Positions 11,067 through 22,624 of a stretch of DNA of 64,000 nt are shown one piece after another (the stretch's first letter is position 1; every line of letters begins with the position of its first letter). Made by a program: the position numbers and the translations under genes. The notes below the pieces were generated by a model that did no database searches, was not told the DNA's origin, and saw nothing but the letters and a program-made list of their open reading frames with translations. Location of the stretch: positions 16,018,501-16,082,500 of the forward strand of contig NC_088921.1 in the NCBI RefSeq assembly GCF_038396675.1, read 5' to 3'. Source of the stretch: Hydra vulgaris (Eukaryota; Cnidaria; Hydrozoa; Anthoathecata; Hydridae).

Positions 11067-11826
11067 AGACAAAAGAGAGACAAAAACTTTAAGATGAAAA
11101 CAAAGATTCAAAATATCTTTGCAATTCCTATATTGACCTGCACACCCATTTAAAGAGTATTCATTATTTTTTATTTGAGGGAGATTTGTTTTAATATCTT
11201 TGCTGACAGCATCAATAATTTTATACACCATGTTTACATCATGCATGATATCATCTGAAACAATACAACATTTGTGCTTGAGAAAACCTTTCTTTTTTGA
11301 AATAAAAAATCACAGGATGAAATGTACATTTTAAATTTGTCCAATGAAAGCTTTGTACTTTGTCCTGAACTACAAATTTATAGTTTTCTGAAAAATCACC
11401 AGAAATAATGCTGTTACATTCATCTCTTTCTTTCTTGATCTCAGGTATGATGATTGACACTTAGGTGAATACAAGTGTGGTGCAAATTTTGTCAGTTTAT
11501 TACATACTAGTTCAATGTATTCAAACACTGACTCTTTATTATGTGTTAAGTTTGACCTATCTGTTGTTGTCCACTGATCAAATTCTACTTCATCGTCATT
11601 TTCAAACTCTTTAATTTAATTAAGTTTTTTTAATCAATGCATTCATATTGCTGGACATCTTTCTCATTTCTGCATCCAATAAAGACTGCATAGTCTTTAT
11701 TAGTCATGTCACATACAATATAAGGTAACAGTTCTTTGTATGTCACACCAAGAGAATGTAAAAGCAGTTTTAAATTCTGATGAGTGGACACATACTCGAT
11801 GTATTCTTGGTATACTACTGCACACA

Positions 11827-11985
11827 GTTAGCCTTAAATAAATTTAGGTTTTCTGAATTGTGTCCAAATTAATTTCAACGTTTTCTGAAAGAGTATAGTT
11901 TACTGATCACTATGTATATAGTCCACCAAATCAGAAAACTCCTATTAAGTAATTATGGCATTTTAAAGAATTTTTTGCGCCTTTT
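11827..11985 (+). repeat. left terminal inverted repeat
   Basis: Starts GTTAGCCTTAAATAAATTTA and is complementary to 15372-15527. Includes CAGAAAACTCCTATTAAGT, which reads through both arms. Confidence 0.8.
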
Positions 11986-12443
11986 ATTTTGTGCCTTTTT
12001 TTGGTCCGCCATGTTTTCATTCAAAATTTTATTGTAAAAGTTACAGACAATTTATTGGAAATGAATAATTCAAATGGTATTGTGTTATATTACATAGTTT
12101 AAGAGTGGATAATCACATAATCGGAATGTTTTAAATCATCAATTATTTACAAATATAAAATTAAAAACTATTTCTTCTTGAATTGAATCACTAAAAAATA
12201 TCAACATTTAGATCAGCATGTCCAAGAGAAACAAGATGTTTTCCATTATAAGAACTTAATGCTCTTACTAAATTATGTCCATAATTAGAATTATTTGCGG
12301 ACACCTTGTACCGGTTCTACGAGGCAGTTTTAAAGAGGTAGCGAACACTTTCTCCTGATTGCTCAGAATAAACTCCAAGGCCCATTTTTTTTGTTTTACA
12401 GAACTCAGATACATGATTGAACAGGATATGAAATTTTGGTGTT

Positions 12444-12609
12444 AAAGTGTTCCATTTTGGTGTTGAAGTGTTAAAGTGTTTGGTGTTAAAATGTTCCAAC
12501 ATCAAATTTTTATAGCAGGCTTTTCAAAGTGTTCCAATTTTGGTGTTAAAGTGTTAAAGTGTTTTGGTGTTAAAATGTTCCAACATCAAATTTTTATAGC
12601 AGGCTTTTT
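12444..12609. repeat. 82 bp tandem duplication
   Basis: Two copies (from 12444 and 12526) end in CAACATCAAATTTTTATAGC; each contains smaller repeats of GGTGTTAAAGTGTT. It lies within the C-terminal part of the inner gene and adds sequence unlike the family. Confidence 0.9.
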
Positions 12610-14300
12610 TAATTTTTGATATTAGTTTGAAAGTTTTCATCAAGTCCGGATCCAAAGCAAGACTCAACAACTAAATTTAACAACTTTAAGCATTCTCCAA
12701 AAGACTTTAGTTTAATTGGGAGCTTATCATTAAAGACTTCCCACTTTTTAAGAATTTTTCGAGAAGAATTTCCATTAAATTTTCCACTATGCTGACCAGT
12801 CTTAATAATTTGCAACTGTTCGTAAATCTTCTTCATATTCATTTTTGACTAAATCCGCTCCATGTTATCCATTACATGGATAACATGGAGCGTTTCCTCC
12901 TTATATGAAGCTCCATTGAACATTGACAGTTTCCTCCATTATATGAAGCTCCGGTAAAACAAGTCTATCTAGAAGAAATTCAGAGGGGTTTCCATGTACT
13001 AATACAGGGTTTATACAAATCTTAAAATGTTGTGCACACTTAGGTTTTGAACCAGATTCTTTGAATTTTGTATAGTAGTTTTGACAGCTCTCGAAAGTTC
13101 TGTATGGAGCATTTGTCCAGGTTTCTCTTCTATTCCACTCACATACATAACAGGGATGAATTGAAGTGCTACTTGGAGATATACCTGTCAGAAATTGACA
13201 GAAAGTTTTAAGTCGCATACCCCAATGTGCTCAACTTTTTCAAGACCTAATTTTTCAAATAATATTTTAATCTTTAAATATCTTTTTGGGATTTCTGGAG
13301 CTACCAGAAGAAGAAATGAAGCATTTACTGACGAATCTTTAAATATTTTTTTTAGACCATTTCTATATAAAGACCAGCAAGCTGTTACCGGTTTTTGTTA
13401 AGGTAATCTACTTCAACTTTGCTGTAATTTTCAAAAATTTTATTGAGATTAACTATATTTAAACAAAATTTAATAGAACCACTTCCCCCGTCAACAGCAA
13501 TTTTTAGCAACTGATTCTTAGAATCAACACATTTAAGATCCAGGAGTAGTTTAACAAAAGGAGCAACATCATTGCAGTACGCTACTGTAATACTTTTATA
13601 CTTCAAAGTTTTATCTTTGTTTTTAAATTCAAATAAAATATTTTCTTCAGTAAAAAATGGGAGAAGATAACTGTCCAAATCAGAGACACAGTCTTTCAGT
13701 CTAGGTTCTACAGCGTTTCTTCTTTTTTCAACAACTCTGTAATTATTAATTTTTTAATATAATAAGTTTTACTCTAAATATTGCATCATTTTATTGTGCA
13801 AAATTAAATTTGTATTAGTATTGTGAATGTACCATATCAAATTAGCTAGTTTTATCATTTGATGGTTACTTAAGGAAAGAGAATTCTGGATATAAAGAAG
13901 ATTTTTGTGAGTAAAATTGATTGTTTTTGGAGTATTCTCAGATCCAAGAGATAGTTTTAGTTTACTACCTCCTGTCTTCAATGAAACGGTGTTACCAGTT
14001 TCACTACATAGCTTTTCTTTAATAACGTGAGAAGCCATTTGTTCATTGACATCTTAATAAGTTACAAAACTATGGAGACTGAATGAAAAAGGTTTCGACA
14101 ACTTTACATTGTTAAAAAGGTTATAGGTTCAAAAGCTTACAAAGATTTTTTAAATTAAAGTTATTATTTTTGATTTATTATTCTTAACATTACTTTCACT
14201 TATCTCTCTATTAGTAACGCAAATTAATATGGTTTTTCTAATACCTTGATATCCGGATGCAGGTGATATGTTATTTCTGAAAAAAAAAATTACATTTACG

Positions 14301-14550
14301 AACTTGCTTTCTATAGAACATAGTATACAACCTTTCACAGTCAAATAATCAAAGTTATAAAAACATTTTCTAAATGACCGTTGTTGTATTGCATTACAAC
14401 AACGGTCCTCTTTTAACTTGCTTTCTATAGAACATAGTATACAACCTTTCACAGTCAAATAATCAAAGTTATAAAAACATTTTCTAAATGACCGTTGTTG
14501 TATTGCATCACAACAACTGTTGTGATGCAATACAACAACGGTCCTCTTTT
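14301..14550. repeat. tandem repeat with growing palindrome
   Basis: Copy 1 (14301-14414, 114 bp) and copy 2 (14415-14550, 136 bp) share CTTTCTATAGAACATAGTAT and onward. Each ends in a palindrome starting GACCGTTGTTGT: 12 bp arms with an 8-nt loop in copy 1 (14376-14407), 26 bp perfect arms with a 2-nt centre in copy 2 (14490-14543). Confidence 0.9.
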
Positions 14551-15102
14551 AACTTTAGTCAGACAAGAACTTCACCGCGGACAAATAGCTGCCGTTTTAA
14601 AACTCTTTATACCAGATTTTTTCTTGAGTACCCTTCCCTGAGTTCTTGCGATTTTGCATATTTTACAGCTGCAAGTTTTTAGTTTCCTGAAATTATATAA
14701 CAAATTATAATTTTATATTTCTTTACAACAGATATACAAATAAAATAAGTTTTTACCCATTTTGTGCTTTAGCCAGGATAGTCATCTTTGACCAGTTAAT
14801 GTCAAAATTAATTTTCTGCCTGAGATCAACAACATTTGTTCTTCCAACTATACCCCTACACCTTAAAAAGTTAAAGATATGCTAGTGCCAAGCAAAATCA
14901 GATTTAATTCATTTATCAAATCTTATTTCTTTGAGTTCAACAAGGTATCCAATTTTTCAGTTATGTGAATGGTTTTACGTTTACGACAAAATATACTTTT
15001 TATATATATTTATTTAGTTAAAAATCATTAAGTATACCAACCTTGGACACAATCCAGTAGGATATTGATCATTAGCAATGTTATAATCCGAAAAATAGCT
15101 CA

Positions 15103-15165
15103 AAACAGCCAAAGCCAAATAATTTCTAAATATAAAATTTAGAAATTATTTGGCTTTGGCTGTTT
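15103..15165. repeat. perfect 29 bp hairpin
   Basis: Arms 15103-15131 and 15137-15165 are perfectly complementary around ATAAA. The left arm encodes part of the inner gene (minus strand) and the right arm is its inverted copy. Confidence 0.95.
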
Positions 15166-15371
15166 ATTTTCATATGACATTTGCGACCACAAAAAAGACA
15201 TACTTTTTCTCTGTTCTTTTGATGATCTAAATTAGTCTGAGGATGTGATTTACCAATTGCTAACATTTTTTTAAACAAATTTTGTGCTATGATTGTCTTA
15301 TGCAATTAAATTTGTGGCAGGAAAAATGGCGTATTAAAGATGGTTGTAAAGACAAAAGAAGCGCAAAAAAA

Positions 15372-15527
15372 AGGCGCGAAAAAATCTTAAAAATGCCACA
15401 ATTACTTAATAGGAGTTTTCTGATTTGGTGGACTGTATACATAGTTATCAGTAAAATATGCTCTTTCAGAAAAGGTTGAAATTAATTTGGACACAATTCA
15501 GAAAACCTAAATTTAGTTAAGGCTAAC
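15372..15527 (-). repeat. right terminal inverted repeat
   Basis: Inverted partner of 11827-11985. A 65-codon plus-strand ORF over this arm is only a by-product of the repeat. Confidence 0.8.
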
Positions 15528-15750
15528 CATGTGCACCAGTAGTAACACACCATTTTGGGGGCAATGTGCGAAACTTTGAAAACCCTATTTTTATTTCTGG
15601 GTTCATGTTTTGAAGGCAAGAAACCTTTAAATTACATAAGAGCAAACATTTTTGCATGTGAACATTTTTCTTTATGCTTACATAGTCCTTTTTACTAGGC
15701 ATTATATGGCTATGCTCATCATCTTCATAAAAAGACTTGACCAGTTGAAC

Positions 15751-18024
15751 TGTTACATCGTAAAGAGCTTTTCCTTATTTAGGATTTGACATGGCTAAAA
15801 TTTCTAAATTTTTACTTATTTAGGATTAGACATGGCTGAAAGAAAAAAATATTTTCTAATGCTAACTTACGTGCAATTCAAGCTACATAGTTTGTTACAT
15901 GCAATGCTTCAGAAACTTTATTTTTATTTTGAATGGATGTCTCGCTAACAATATAAAAATCTTCATAACTTTTATTTTCACTCATACTTTTTGATAAATG
16001 TTTTATAACTTTACTAAAACAGGTTGGACACAACTTTTATAATAACAGGTATAAGATTTAAACCTACAGTTTCTGCTTCTAACACAGTATGAATTGTAAT
16101 CACACATAGAGATGCTGAAAAGAAAATGTAACTATATTACTTAAATACTATAAAATTAATCATACTCTTATTATAAATGAATTAACAAATCCTATTACAA
16201 AAACCTTATAAACAACATTTTTAGAATGGTACTAACCATTAAAATGCAAATATATGAACATTTGCCTCTACACACTTTTTTGTGAGTCATTACAACAACT
16301 TTTCTGATTACACAGTTATCACACTATTAACACATGGTGTGTGCATATACTAGTTTTTTTGCTCTTAACTTGTACATATACAATTAACATATACATTAAC
16401 ATATACACAGTTATCACACTATTAACATATGGTGTGTGCATATACTAGTTTTTTTGCTCTTAACTTGTTCATCTTTAAAATTTGTTCATTTTACAAGTAA
16501 TTTACGATCATTCCTGCCAATATCTTTAATCAAATTTCTTATTTGGGTATATGATTGTTTATAACAAGCTCCATAATCACTTACGAAAGGGCAGTTGATT
16601 TTGTTATACATATAAAACTATAATAAGAAATTATAATTTAAACACTTAAATACAAGAAATCTTAAATACAATTTTCCTAATGAGCAAAGTACAATTGGAC
16701 ACAGTACACAGTCGGAGCAAAGTACAATTGGATGTTTAAATAAAAATAAATTTATATTTATAAAGAACATAATGCTTGAACAAATGGCTGTTAGTTTTAA
16801 TAGACACATTTTAAATGCCTAATTATCTACTAACTTTTTCAATTCTCTACTTATTATCTACCAAAAATTAGAGTGAAAGTAGTATATAGTAATATTTAGT
16901 ATATAAGAGTATATAATAGTATATTTAGAGCGAAAGTAGTATATAATTATATTTAGTATATAACTAAATATAATTATTGTTAGTTATATAACTTAACAAG
17001 GCAATTATTATTGAAAATGATTATGTATAATTGAGATAATCGCCATTTTATTAAAAAAAAAAAACAATCAATAAAAAAAAAGATTATATAATAATGTTTT
17101 ATGACATTGAATTTAATGACGTAACTATTATGTTATGAAAATAACAAGTAACAAATTTAAAAACTAAAAAAACAAACATAAAAATTAAAAACAATATTTT
17201 CCGACAACTTTGCAAAAATTTAAATCACATTACACACATACTGTTTTGTTTTTTTAAATTAACTGACTCAAAATTAGATTAAAAACAAATATAATTGTAT
17301 TTAGTTCAATATTAAAATGAACTTGCTAACTTTTTTTTTTTTTTAATTTCTGCAGAAAAATTGAAAAAACAAAACATCAACAACTCTTCAGCAAAACATA
17401 TGGCCAAAACAAAATTGGTTCGTAAAGTAGATATAAGCTTAATCTTTAAGAAAATTAAAACCAAAAATAAGTGCGTTTTTTAGACCTTAAAATAAACTAT
17501 ATTTTGTTATATTAAGAGATACAAATCTATAATTTTCATATTAAACAAGTTTTAAACTTCTTTGTACAAAATTTTAGCTCTGCAAAATTACTATAAGCAC
17601 CTAAAGGTAATAGTAAATGGACACATTTGCAGCACTTCCACCCCCCCCCCCCCCTCATTTTTCAGTCTAAATTTAACAAACTTTAAGTTGCTGTAACTCT
17701 TCAAGAGATAAAAACTTTTTGAAAAAAATTCAGTCTTTCCTCACACATCTTTACACATTTGTGCCAAAATTCAGCGAATTTGGTGATGTAGGGTGCCACC
17801 CGTTGATTTTTGAAAAAAATTTTACGCTATTATGATCAAAGATTTTCAAACTACTTTTAATTATTAAACAAATAAATAAATTAAAATATATATTTTTTAA
17901 GCATTTTCATTATTTCCATAACAACTGCTTTATAATCACTCATTTCAATCAGTCATACATTTAGGCAAAACTATCCAACCAATAAAAACCTGGTTAAAAA
18001 TATAGTATTAAGTAAAATTAGTAC
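15751..18024. other. dynein intron with small repeats
   Basis: No further gene found. A direct repeat beginning CACAGTTATCACACTATTAA starts at 16311 and 16406 (about 65 bp shared, period 95). GAGCAAAGTACAATTGGA occurs twice near 16682-16732. A 14-C run lies at 17641-17654. AT-rich sequence elsewhere. Confidence 0.5.
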
Positions 18025-18152
18025 CAACTAATAAAGCATGGCCATTGGCTTGCTTTAGAATACAAGCTACTTTTGAAACATGTTCAATGGCAAACTTGAA
18101 CATAACAAGTGACATTTGAGTTTTGCTAATCAGATTATAGTCCTCTAAAAAA
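18025..18152 (-). pseudogene. dynein exon before AAA4 P-loop
   Basis: The exon encodes FLEDYNLISKTQMSLVMFKF and AIEHVSKVACILKQANGHAL, the helix pair that leads into the AAA4 P-loop in axonemal dyneins. The acceptor follows a T-rich tract (AG at 18153-18154); the donor is GTACTA from 18024. The reading frame is open. It ends in phase 1, which does not match the phase-0 start of the next exon at 9818, so joining them as written shifts the frame. Confidence 0.9.
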
Positions 18153-18669
18153 CTAAAAAAAAAAGATAAAATCAAATATTAAAGCAGACAAAACTAGGTG
18201 TTAAATAAGATATAAACAAAAACTATATATATAACAAGGCCTCAGCAGGAGTAAATAAGCATGAGAAGGGAGAAAAGCTCTCATAAAATGAACATGGTGA
18301 GCCATGCGAGCTACTGTCCTAAACAGCTTTTTACAAGAGCTTTTGGTTTTATCATGATCTATCTGTTTATTTTTTAAAAAAATTGCTTATCATATACAAA
18401 ATTTGGTATAATTCTTTTTAAAAGTATATATTTGTAAAGTTAATGTTACAAGTATGCATAACAAGTATCATTCATTATGCCGTGTTTAAATTCTTTAGAC
18501 AAGTGTTGACTTTGGGTTTTCACACAAGTTATTCATTTATTTATTAACAACATTACTTATCTAATAAAAATTTGGCAAAGAGCTATAAAAGTTTTTACTG
18601 TTTATAAAAATGTTTTATGTTTTTGTATTGTAATAGAATGCAGGCATTTTAAGAATTGTTTTGTATCAT
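18153..18669. other. intronic DNA, nothing recognised
   Basis: AT-rich; no coding or repeat signal supported. Confidence 0.4.
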
Positions 18670-19610
18670 TTTATTGAACAGGATGAATCTTAGTACGAGG
18701 TTGTCCTTACTGCGGCAGGAGTCATAAGGGTCTTTGAAAACTTTGATCACACATTTACAGCACTGGTTGCTTCGGACGTTGTCCATTGGAGATTTTTATG
18801 TTTTTCAGTGTTTTTGCAAGCAACTGAGACTGTTTAAATAGTCATTCAGCACTGTAGATAGTTAATCAAAATCTTCAGCACGGGACAATTGACTGTGAAA
18901 TCAGGGGTAGACCCACGAGTAGGATTTTTACTCAGCCTGTTACGGGTTTCAGGCATCAGAACAAATGCAAGAAGGACTAGAATGGTTTGAGAATTCCATT
19001 GTGCTTTGCTGATGCTTGGGATTACTTATTTGTTAATCTTATTTATGTGGTGACGAATGACACGAGTGAGATGGTGAAGAAACTTTATATCATCTTTCCA
19101 GCTGCCTGTTTCCTTATTCTCATTTTTACCGTTGCTGAAGGCTGATTTCAATTTATCATAATTGCACATTAAATCCTTCACAAAAAAGTACTCACTGCTT
19201 GGTGATTTAGTCAATTCATTGAGCTCATCGTACTTGACAATGTGAAGGATGTAATCCAGCATATGGTGTTAGAAATTCATAAACTTGGGTTTGCGTTAAC
19301 CTTTCTCCTCAAACATTTGTTGCTGCCAAACAACAACGCTTGTCTTGTTGCCATTATTTACAGTTGTTGTATTGTTAAAAAGACTTTATAATACATTAGA
19401 GGAATTCAGCCTACAGGTTGATTTCCTCTAACGCATAGTGAGTTTCTTCTGCAATTGTTTGAGCTTTCCCAACATTCAATTTAAGCACAGGGGCTGGGAT
19501 TTCAATGCCCTCACCAGAAAACTGGTGGCATACCTTAGCTGCTCCGTGGGAAGACAGCTTCAAGATTGTAGCAAGGTTTTTTAGGGGGGTTCATTTTTGT
19601 GAAACGAAGA
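18670..19610 (-). pseudogene. unidentified coding remnant of a repeat element
   Basis: The minus strand carries consecutive coding-like pieces: LSSHGAAKVCHQFSGEGIEI with PAPVLKLNVGKAQTIAEETH (19.6-19.43 kb), a 78-codon ORF with MLDYILHIVKYDELNEL and WKDDIKFLHHLTRVIRHHIN (19.26-19.03), WNSQTILVLLAFVLMPETR (about 18.97), and WTTSEATSAVNV plus TLMTPAAVRTTSY (18.8-18.69). GC content is higher than the surroundings. I do not recognise the family; the broken frames and composition suggest a mobile element rather than a host gene. Confidence 0.35.
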
Positions 19611-20025
19611 AACTTATAAAAAGTAAAAATTTTTTTGCTAGTTTTTTATAAACAAACTTGTGTGAAACAAAGACCACTTGGTACAAAAAGGGGGGTCGAT
19701 TGCACCCAACGACTCCTCCATGGTACAAGCCTGTCTCTATAATAATATGTAGTATATAAATTATTTTACAAGTCGGTTTAATGACTTATTTATAAAATTG
19801 GTCGAGAAGCATTTCCCGCCCTCCAATAAATAACCTAAAATTTTTAATCGAAACACAACAAAAGTTAGCTGCAGTTGCACAAAAAATATGGAAAGAATTA
19901 TAGAAGGTCACAACAATGCTTTGCTAAACAAACAAAAAAATCCTAAATGAAAAAACTACAGAAAATTGTAATTGTAAACAAAAAAACAATTGTCAAATGA
20001 GTGAAAGTTGTTTATCAAAAAATGT

Positions 20026-20434
20026 GGTATATAAATGTGTTGCTTCCTCTTAGAATGCACCTGATAAACAATATATTGGCATAACAATGTATTGGGTGAA
20101 TACAAAAATATACAATATGAATAGAAAAATGTGAATGGAAAAACAATTTGCTAATCATAACCAATCTTTTAAAAATAAAAGACACCATGCTGTCAAAATA
20201 TATATGGGAATTTAAAGATAAAAATATTGATGATTTCGTACTGAAGTGGTCCATCCTTAAAACAGAGCCTGCATATAACAACATATCTAAAAAATATATA
20301 CTTTGCCTACAAAAAATTTTTTCAATAATTACACATGCAAACCAGGAATTTTTATTAAACAAAAAATCGGAATTCATTTCTAAATGCAGGCACAAAAATA
20401 AGTGTCTCCAAAAGAACTATAAAAATAAATGAGC
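20026..20434 (+). pseudogene. Penelope-like element, GIY-YIG endonuclease end
   Basis: The plus-strand frame has an NAPDKQYIGIT segment (part of the GIY-YIG core), then after a frame change LSKYIWEFKDKN, an ILCLQKIF segment, and LLNKKSEFISKCRHKNK near the stop. This is the C-terminal GIY-YIG endonuclease of Penelope-like retroelements, which nicks target DNA. The Cys of the linker (usually C-x2-C) is only partly kept. Reverse transcriptase is missing, so the copy is 5'-truncated. The (AT)n tract just downstream may be part of its tail. Confidence 0.75.
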
Positions 20435-20639
20435 TCAAATAATAGTTAAATTAAGTCCCCTTTTTTTTTTTAAAAAAAAAAAATTCTAAATAAGCTTAAG
20501 AAATCATTTCCAAAGAAGTCTTTTTATAAAAAATGTCAGCAAATTCCACAAATGGGTGAAAATTTACAGTAGTTAAGACATTTGCAACTTCCTGTAATTT
20601 AAGGTATAAGCTGAAGTTTTATTAATTTGATCTTTCATT

Positions 20640-20704
20640 TTTGATGAGTCTTAATTGATGAAACACTGTGTAAAATGAGACAAATTATTTGTTAAGTGAT
20701 TTTC

Positions 20705-20707
<3 letters not shown>
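20640..20707 (-). repeat. AT-tract flanking repeat, copy 1
   Basis: Its reverse complement (AGAAAATCACTTAACAAAT ... TTTACACAGTGTTTCATCAA) matches 27127-27190, which also abuts an (AT)n tract. Confidence 0.8.
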
Positions 20708-21130
<423 letters not shown>

Positions 21131-21132
21131 CT

Positions 21133-21260
21133 ATATACTTGATGCGGTTGTGGCATATTAATAGAGTGCTTGCTTTGTAAGTGGGAAGTTCCAATTTTAT
21201 CACCTTTGAGAGCTGAGAGTGTTTAAGAAACAATTAAAAAAAGCTTTCTCTACTAAAGTA
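21133..21260 (+). mobile_element. tRNA-derived SINE remnant, tRNA-Thr-like
   Basis: Directly after the (AT)n tract: an A-box-like TATTAATAGAGTGC, an anticodon-loop-like CTTGCTTTGTAAGTGGG (TGT), and a B-box-like GAAGTTCCAATTTTATCACC. Both boxes are degenerate, so no functional tRNA. The tail merges into A-rich DNA. Confidence 0.5.
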
Positions 21261-22429
21261 TAATATTAAGATATTTTATTTATTTATTTCACAAAATTGT
21301 TTTTTTCACAAAATATAGACATTTTAATAAAAACAAGTTAAAGTATTTGAATACAATTACTTTGAATATAATAAACAGTGCTTTCAAAAAAAAAAAAAGT
21401 AAAATACTCAGTTCATTTTTTTTCTACTTTCTTCTCCACCTTACCGCTATTCATAATTAATTTATTAATTTAATTGTTAGTTTGAGAATTTTCTATAAAA
21501 GGTTGAATAAACTTAGAGCCAATCCAAGGATATAATATTGTGAACTTAACAACACATTCAACAAAAACTGCAAAAAATATGTTTTTTCAAATACAAATAG
21601 AAAGGAAAAAGTTAGTGTTTATGCAGTCATTAGAAAACCTATGTTGACTGCCAGAGATCAGCTCACAAGATTAAGGTGGTGTAAGAAGAGAGTTGGGTGG
21701 TCTTTGGAGAAGTGGAAACAACTTAGTGATGAATTTAGTGATAAAAGTAACTTTGAAGTATTATATAAAAAATACAATTAGAAAAAGGAAAGTTCTTTTT
21801 AAAAGATTTATTTCTTAAGAGTATAGTAATTTCGTTGTTGTATATTTTGCAAGGTTGCTGCAGAAGTGTTGGTATTATGCTTATTGGGCATTTCCAAAAA
21901 ATCATGCACGAAACATTGCATGTTGCATTAATTATTTTGAAAATAATGCAATTTGTAATTATCGACTTATTTTTATTTAAATGACATTTATGTATATATT
22001 ACCGACACAAAGTATGGTAGGTATGGGTTGCTATATTATAGAATAAATAATTTTTTTAATGGAGTTAACCGCGGAACAGAAAAAAGCAAAAAAATAAAGA
22101 ATAATAAATGAACCCTATTTTCTCTGAAAATGTATCATTGGCAGGTGTTGTGCTTTTTATATGTAATTATATAAGCATTCTTAAAGATTAATACAAGGTT
22201 ACAGCATTCTACGATGTATCTTTGCTACACAATAGTAGTTCAAATCACACATGGACAAAAAATAAAATAACAAATGGAACAAGCAAACATTTGTCATCTT
22301 TGGATTGTATTTTTGGAAATAAATTGATTGTGACTATCATAAATAACATATATATCAATACTAATTATTTTAGACATTTAATTAAAAAATAATATTTTAA
22401 TGTATTAATTAAAGATAAATATTGTATTA
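21261..22429. other. intronic/intergenic DNA, nothing recognised
   Basis: AT-rich, no supported coding sequence. Confidence 0.4.
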
Positions 22430-22615
22430 TATAGCTAATATATATTAAAGATAAGAAAGATAGAATATCAAATTTTTAACAATAAGTTTAGTTGCAATGC
22501 TTTGGCTCAATAATAATGTGTCCATATTATCAAAGTATTGTTGCGGTACTAACAGCTTTAACTCACACCAGTCATGCCAGGAATAGTCGTCAACAGATGG
22601 GTATATAAAAATGAG
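22430..22615 (-). pseudogene. short unidentified coding-like segment
   Basis: About 60 codons are open on the minus strand, including NELIFIYPSVDDYSWHDWCE and LLVPQQYFDNMD. The Trp/Cys-rich composition is unlike chance AT-rich translation. No family recognised; it abuts the next remnant in the opposite orientation. Confidence 0.3.
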
Positions 22616-22624
22616 TTCGTTTTG

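Larger units (their letters stand above)
12180..15250 (-). pseudogene. gene of the inner element: zinc-cluster, unnamed family
   Basis: Minus-strand pieces in order: LAIGKSHPQ with EKVCLFCGRK (15.25-15.17 kb), YNIANDQYPTGLCP (15.1), CRGIVGRTNVVDLRQK (14.87), CKICKIARTQG (14.66), an ESK segment with CILC (14.4), SETGNTVSLKTGGSKLKL (13.98), LLKIAVDGGSGSIKFCLNIV (13.5), HPCYVCEWNRRETW (13.15), LHIMEETVN (12.93), HSGKFNGNSSRKIL (12.78) and GLGVYSEQSGESVRYLF ending near 12.19 kb. It looks like an N-terminal Cys-rich DNA-binding part followed by a long domain with conserved DGG, FNGN and YSEQ motifs. Related sequences are repetitive in cnidarians and aphids; function is not known to me, and a transposase role is inferred only from the flanking inverted repeats. 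Several frame breaks are present. Confidence 0.55.
11827..15527 (-). mobile_element. 3.7 kb DNA element with ~155 bp inverted ends
   Basis: Inverted repeats bound this stretch: 11827 to about 11985 and about 15372 to 15527, starting GTTAGCCTTAA on the left and ending TTAAGGCTAAC on the right, with roughly 90% identity by eye. They interrupt the surrounding gene between its PKWCVTTGAHG segment and its CAVVYQEY segment, so removing the element joins the two halves. Between them lies a single minus-strand gene remnant (15.25-12.18 kb). Target-site duplication is unclear, so the superfamily stays open. The element is younger than its host gene copy. Confidence 0.7.
10440..15750 (-). pseudogene. 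unnamed transposase-like gene, split by an insertion
   Basis: On the minus strand coding pieces run LVKSFYEDDEHS, KDYVSIKKNVHMQKCLLLCN, IGFSKFRTLPPKWCV (15.74-15.53 kb). After a 3.7 kb insertion they resume with CAVVYQEYIEYVSTHQNLKLLL, ELLPYIVCDMTNKDY, WTTTDRSNLTH, GCAGQYRNCKDILNLC, SCDGIGGT, LLDTANVIPGTRSYHQF (11.85-10.8 kb) and a last piece near 10.56-10.44 kb. This order (FSKF...PKWC, GCAGQYRN, CDGIGGTVKR) is familiar from a multi-copy family in hydrozoans and aphids; I recall it as transposon-associated but cannot name a superfamily. Stops and frameshifts are frequent. It lies in the dynein intron between 9.8 and 18.0 kb. Confidence 0.6.

Noticed and set aside
12435..12609. A CRISPR-like array
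   Set aside because: The repeats are two 82 bp tandem copies with sub-repeats, without unique spacers.
14150..14530. A 126-codon protein with an internal repeat
   Set aside because: The repeat peptide comes from the 114-136 bp DNA duplication and palindrome; only short parts belong to the inner gene.
15282..15479. Plus-strand 65-codon gene
   Set aside because: Lies over the right inverted repeat of the inner element and its sequence reappears inverted at the left end.
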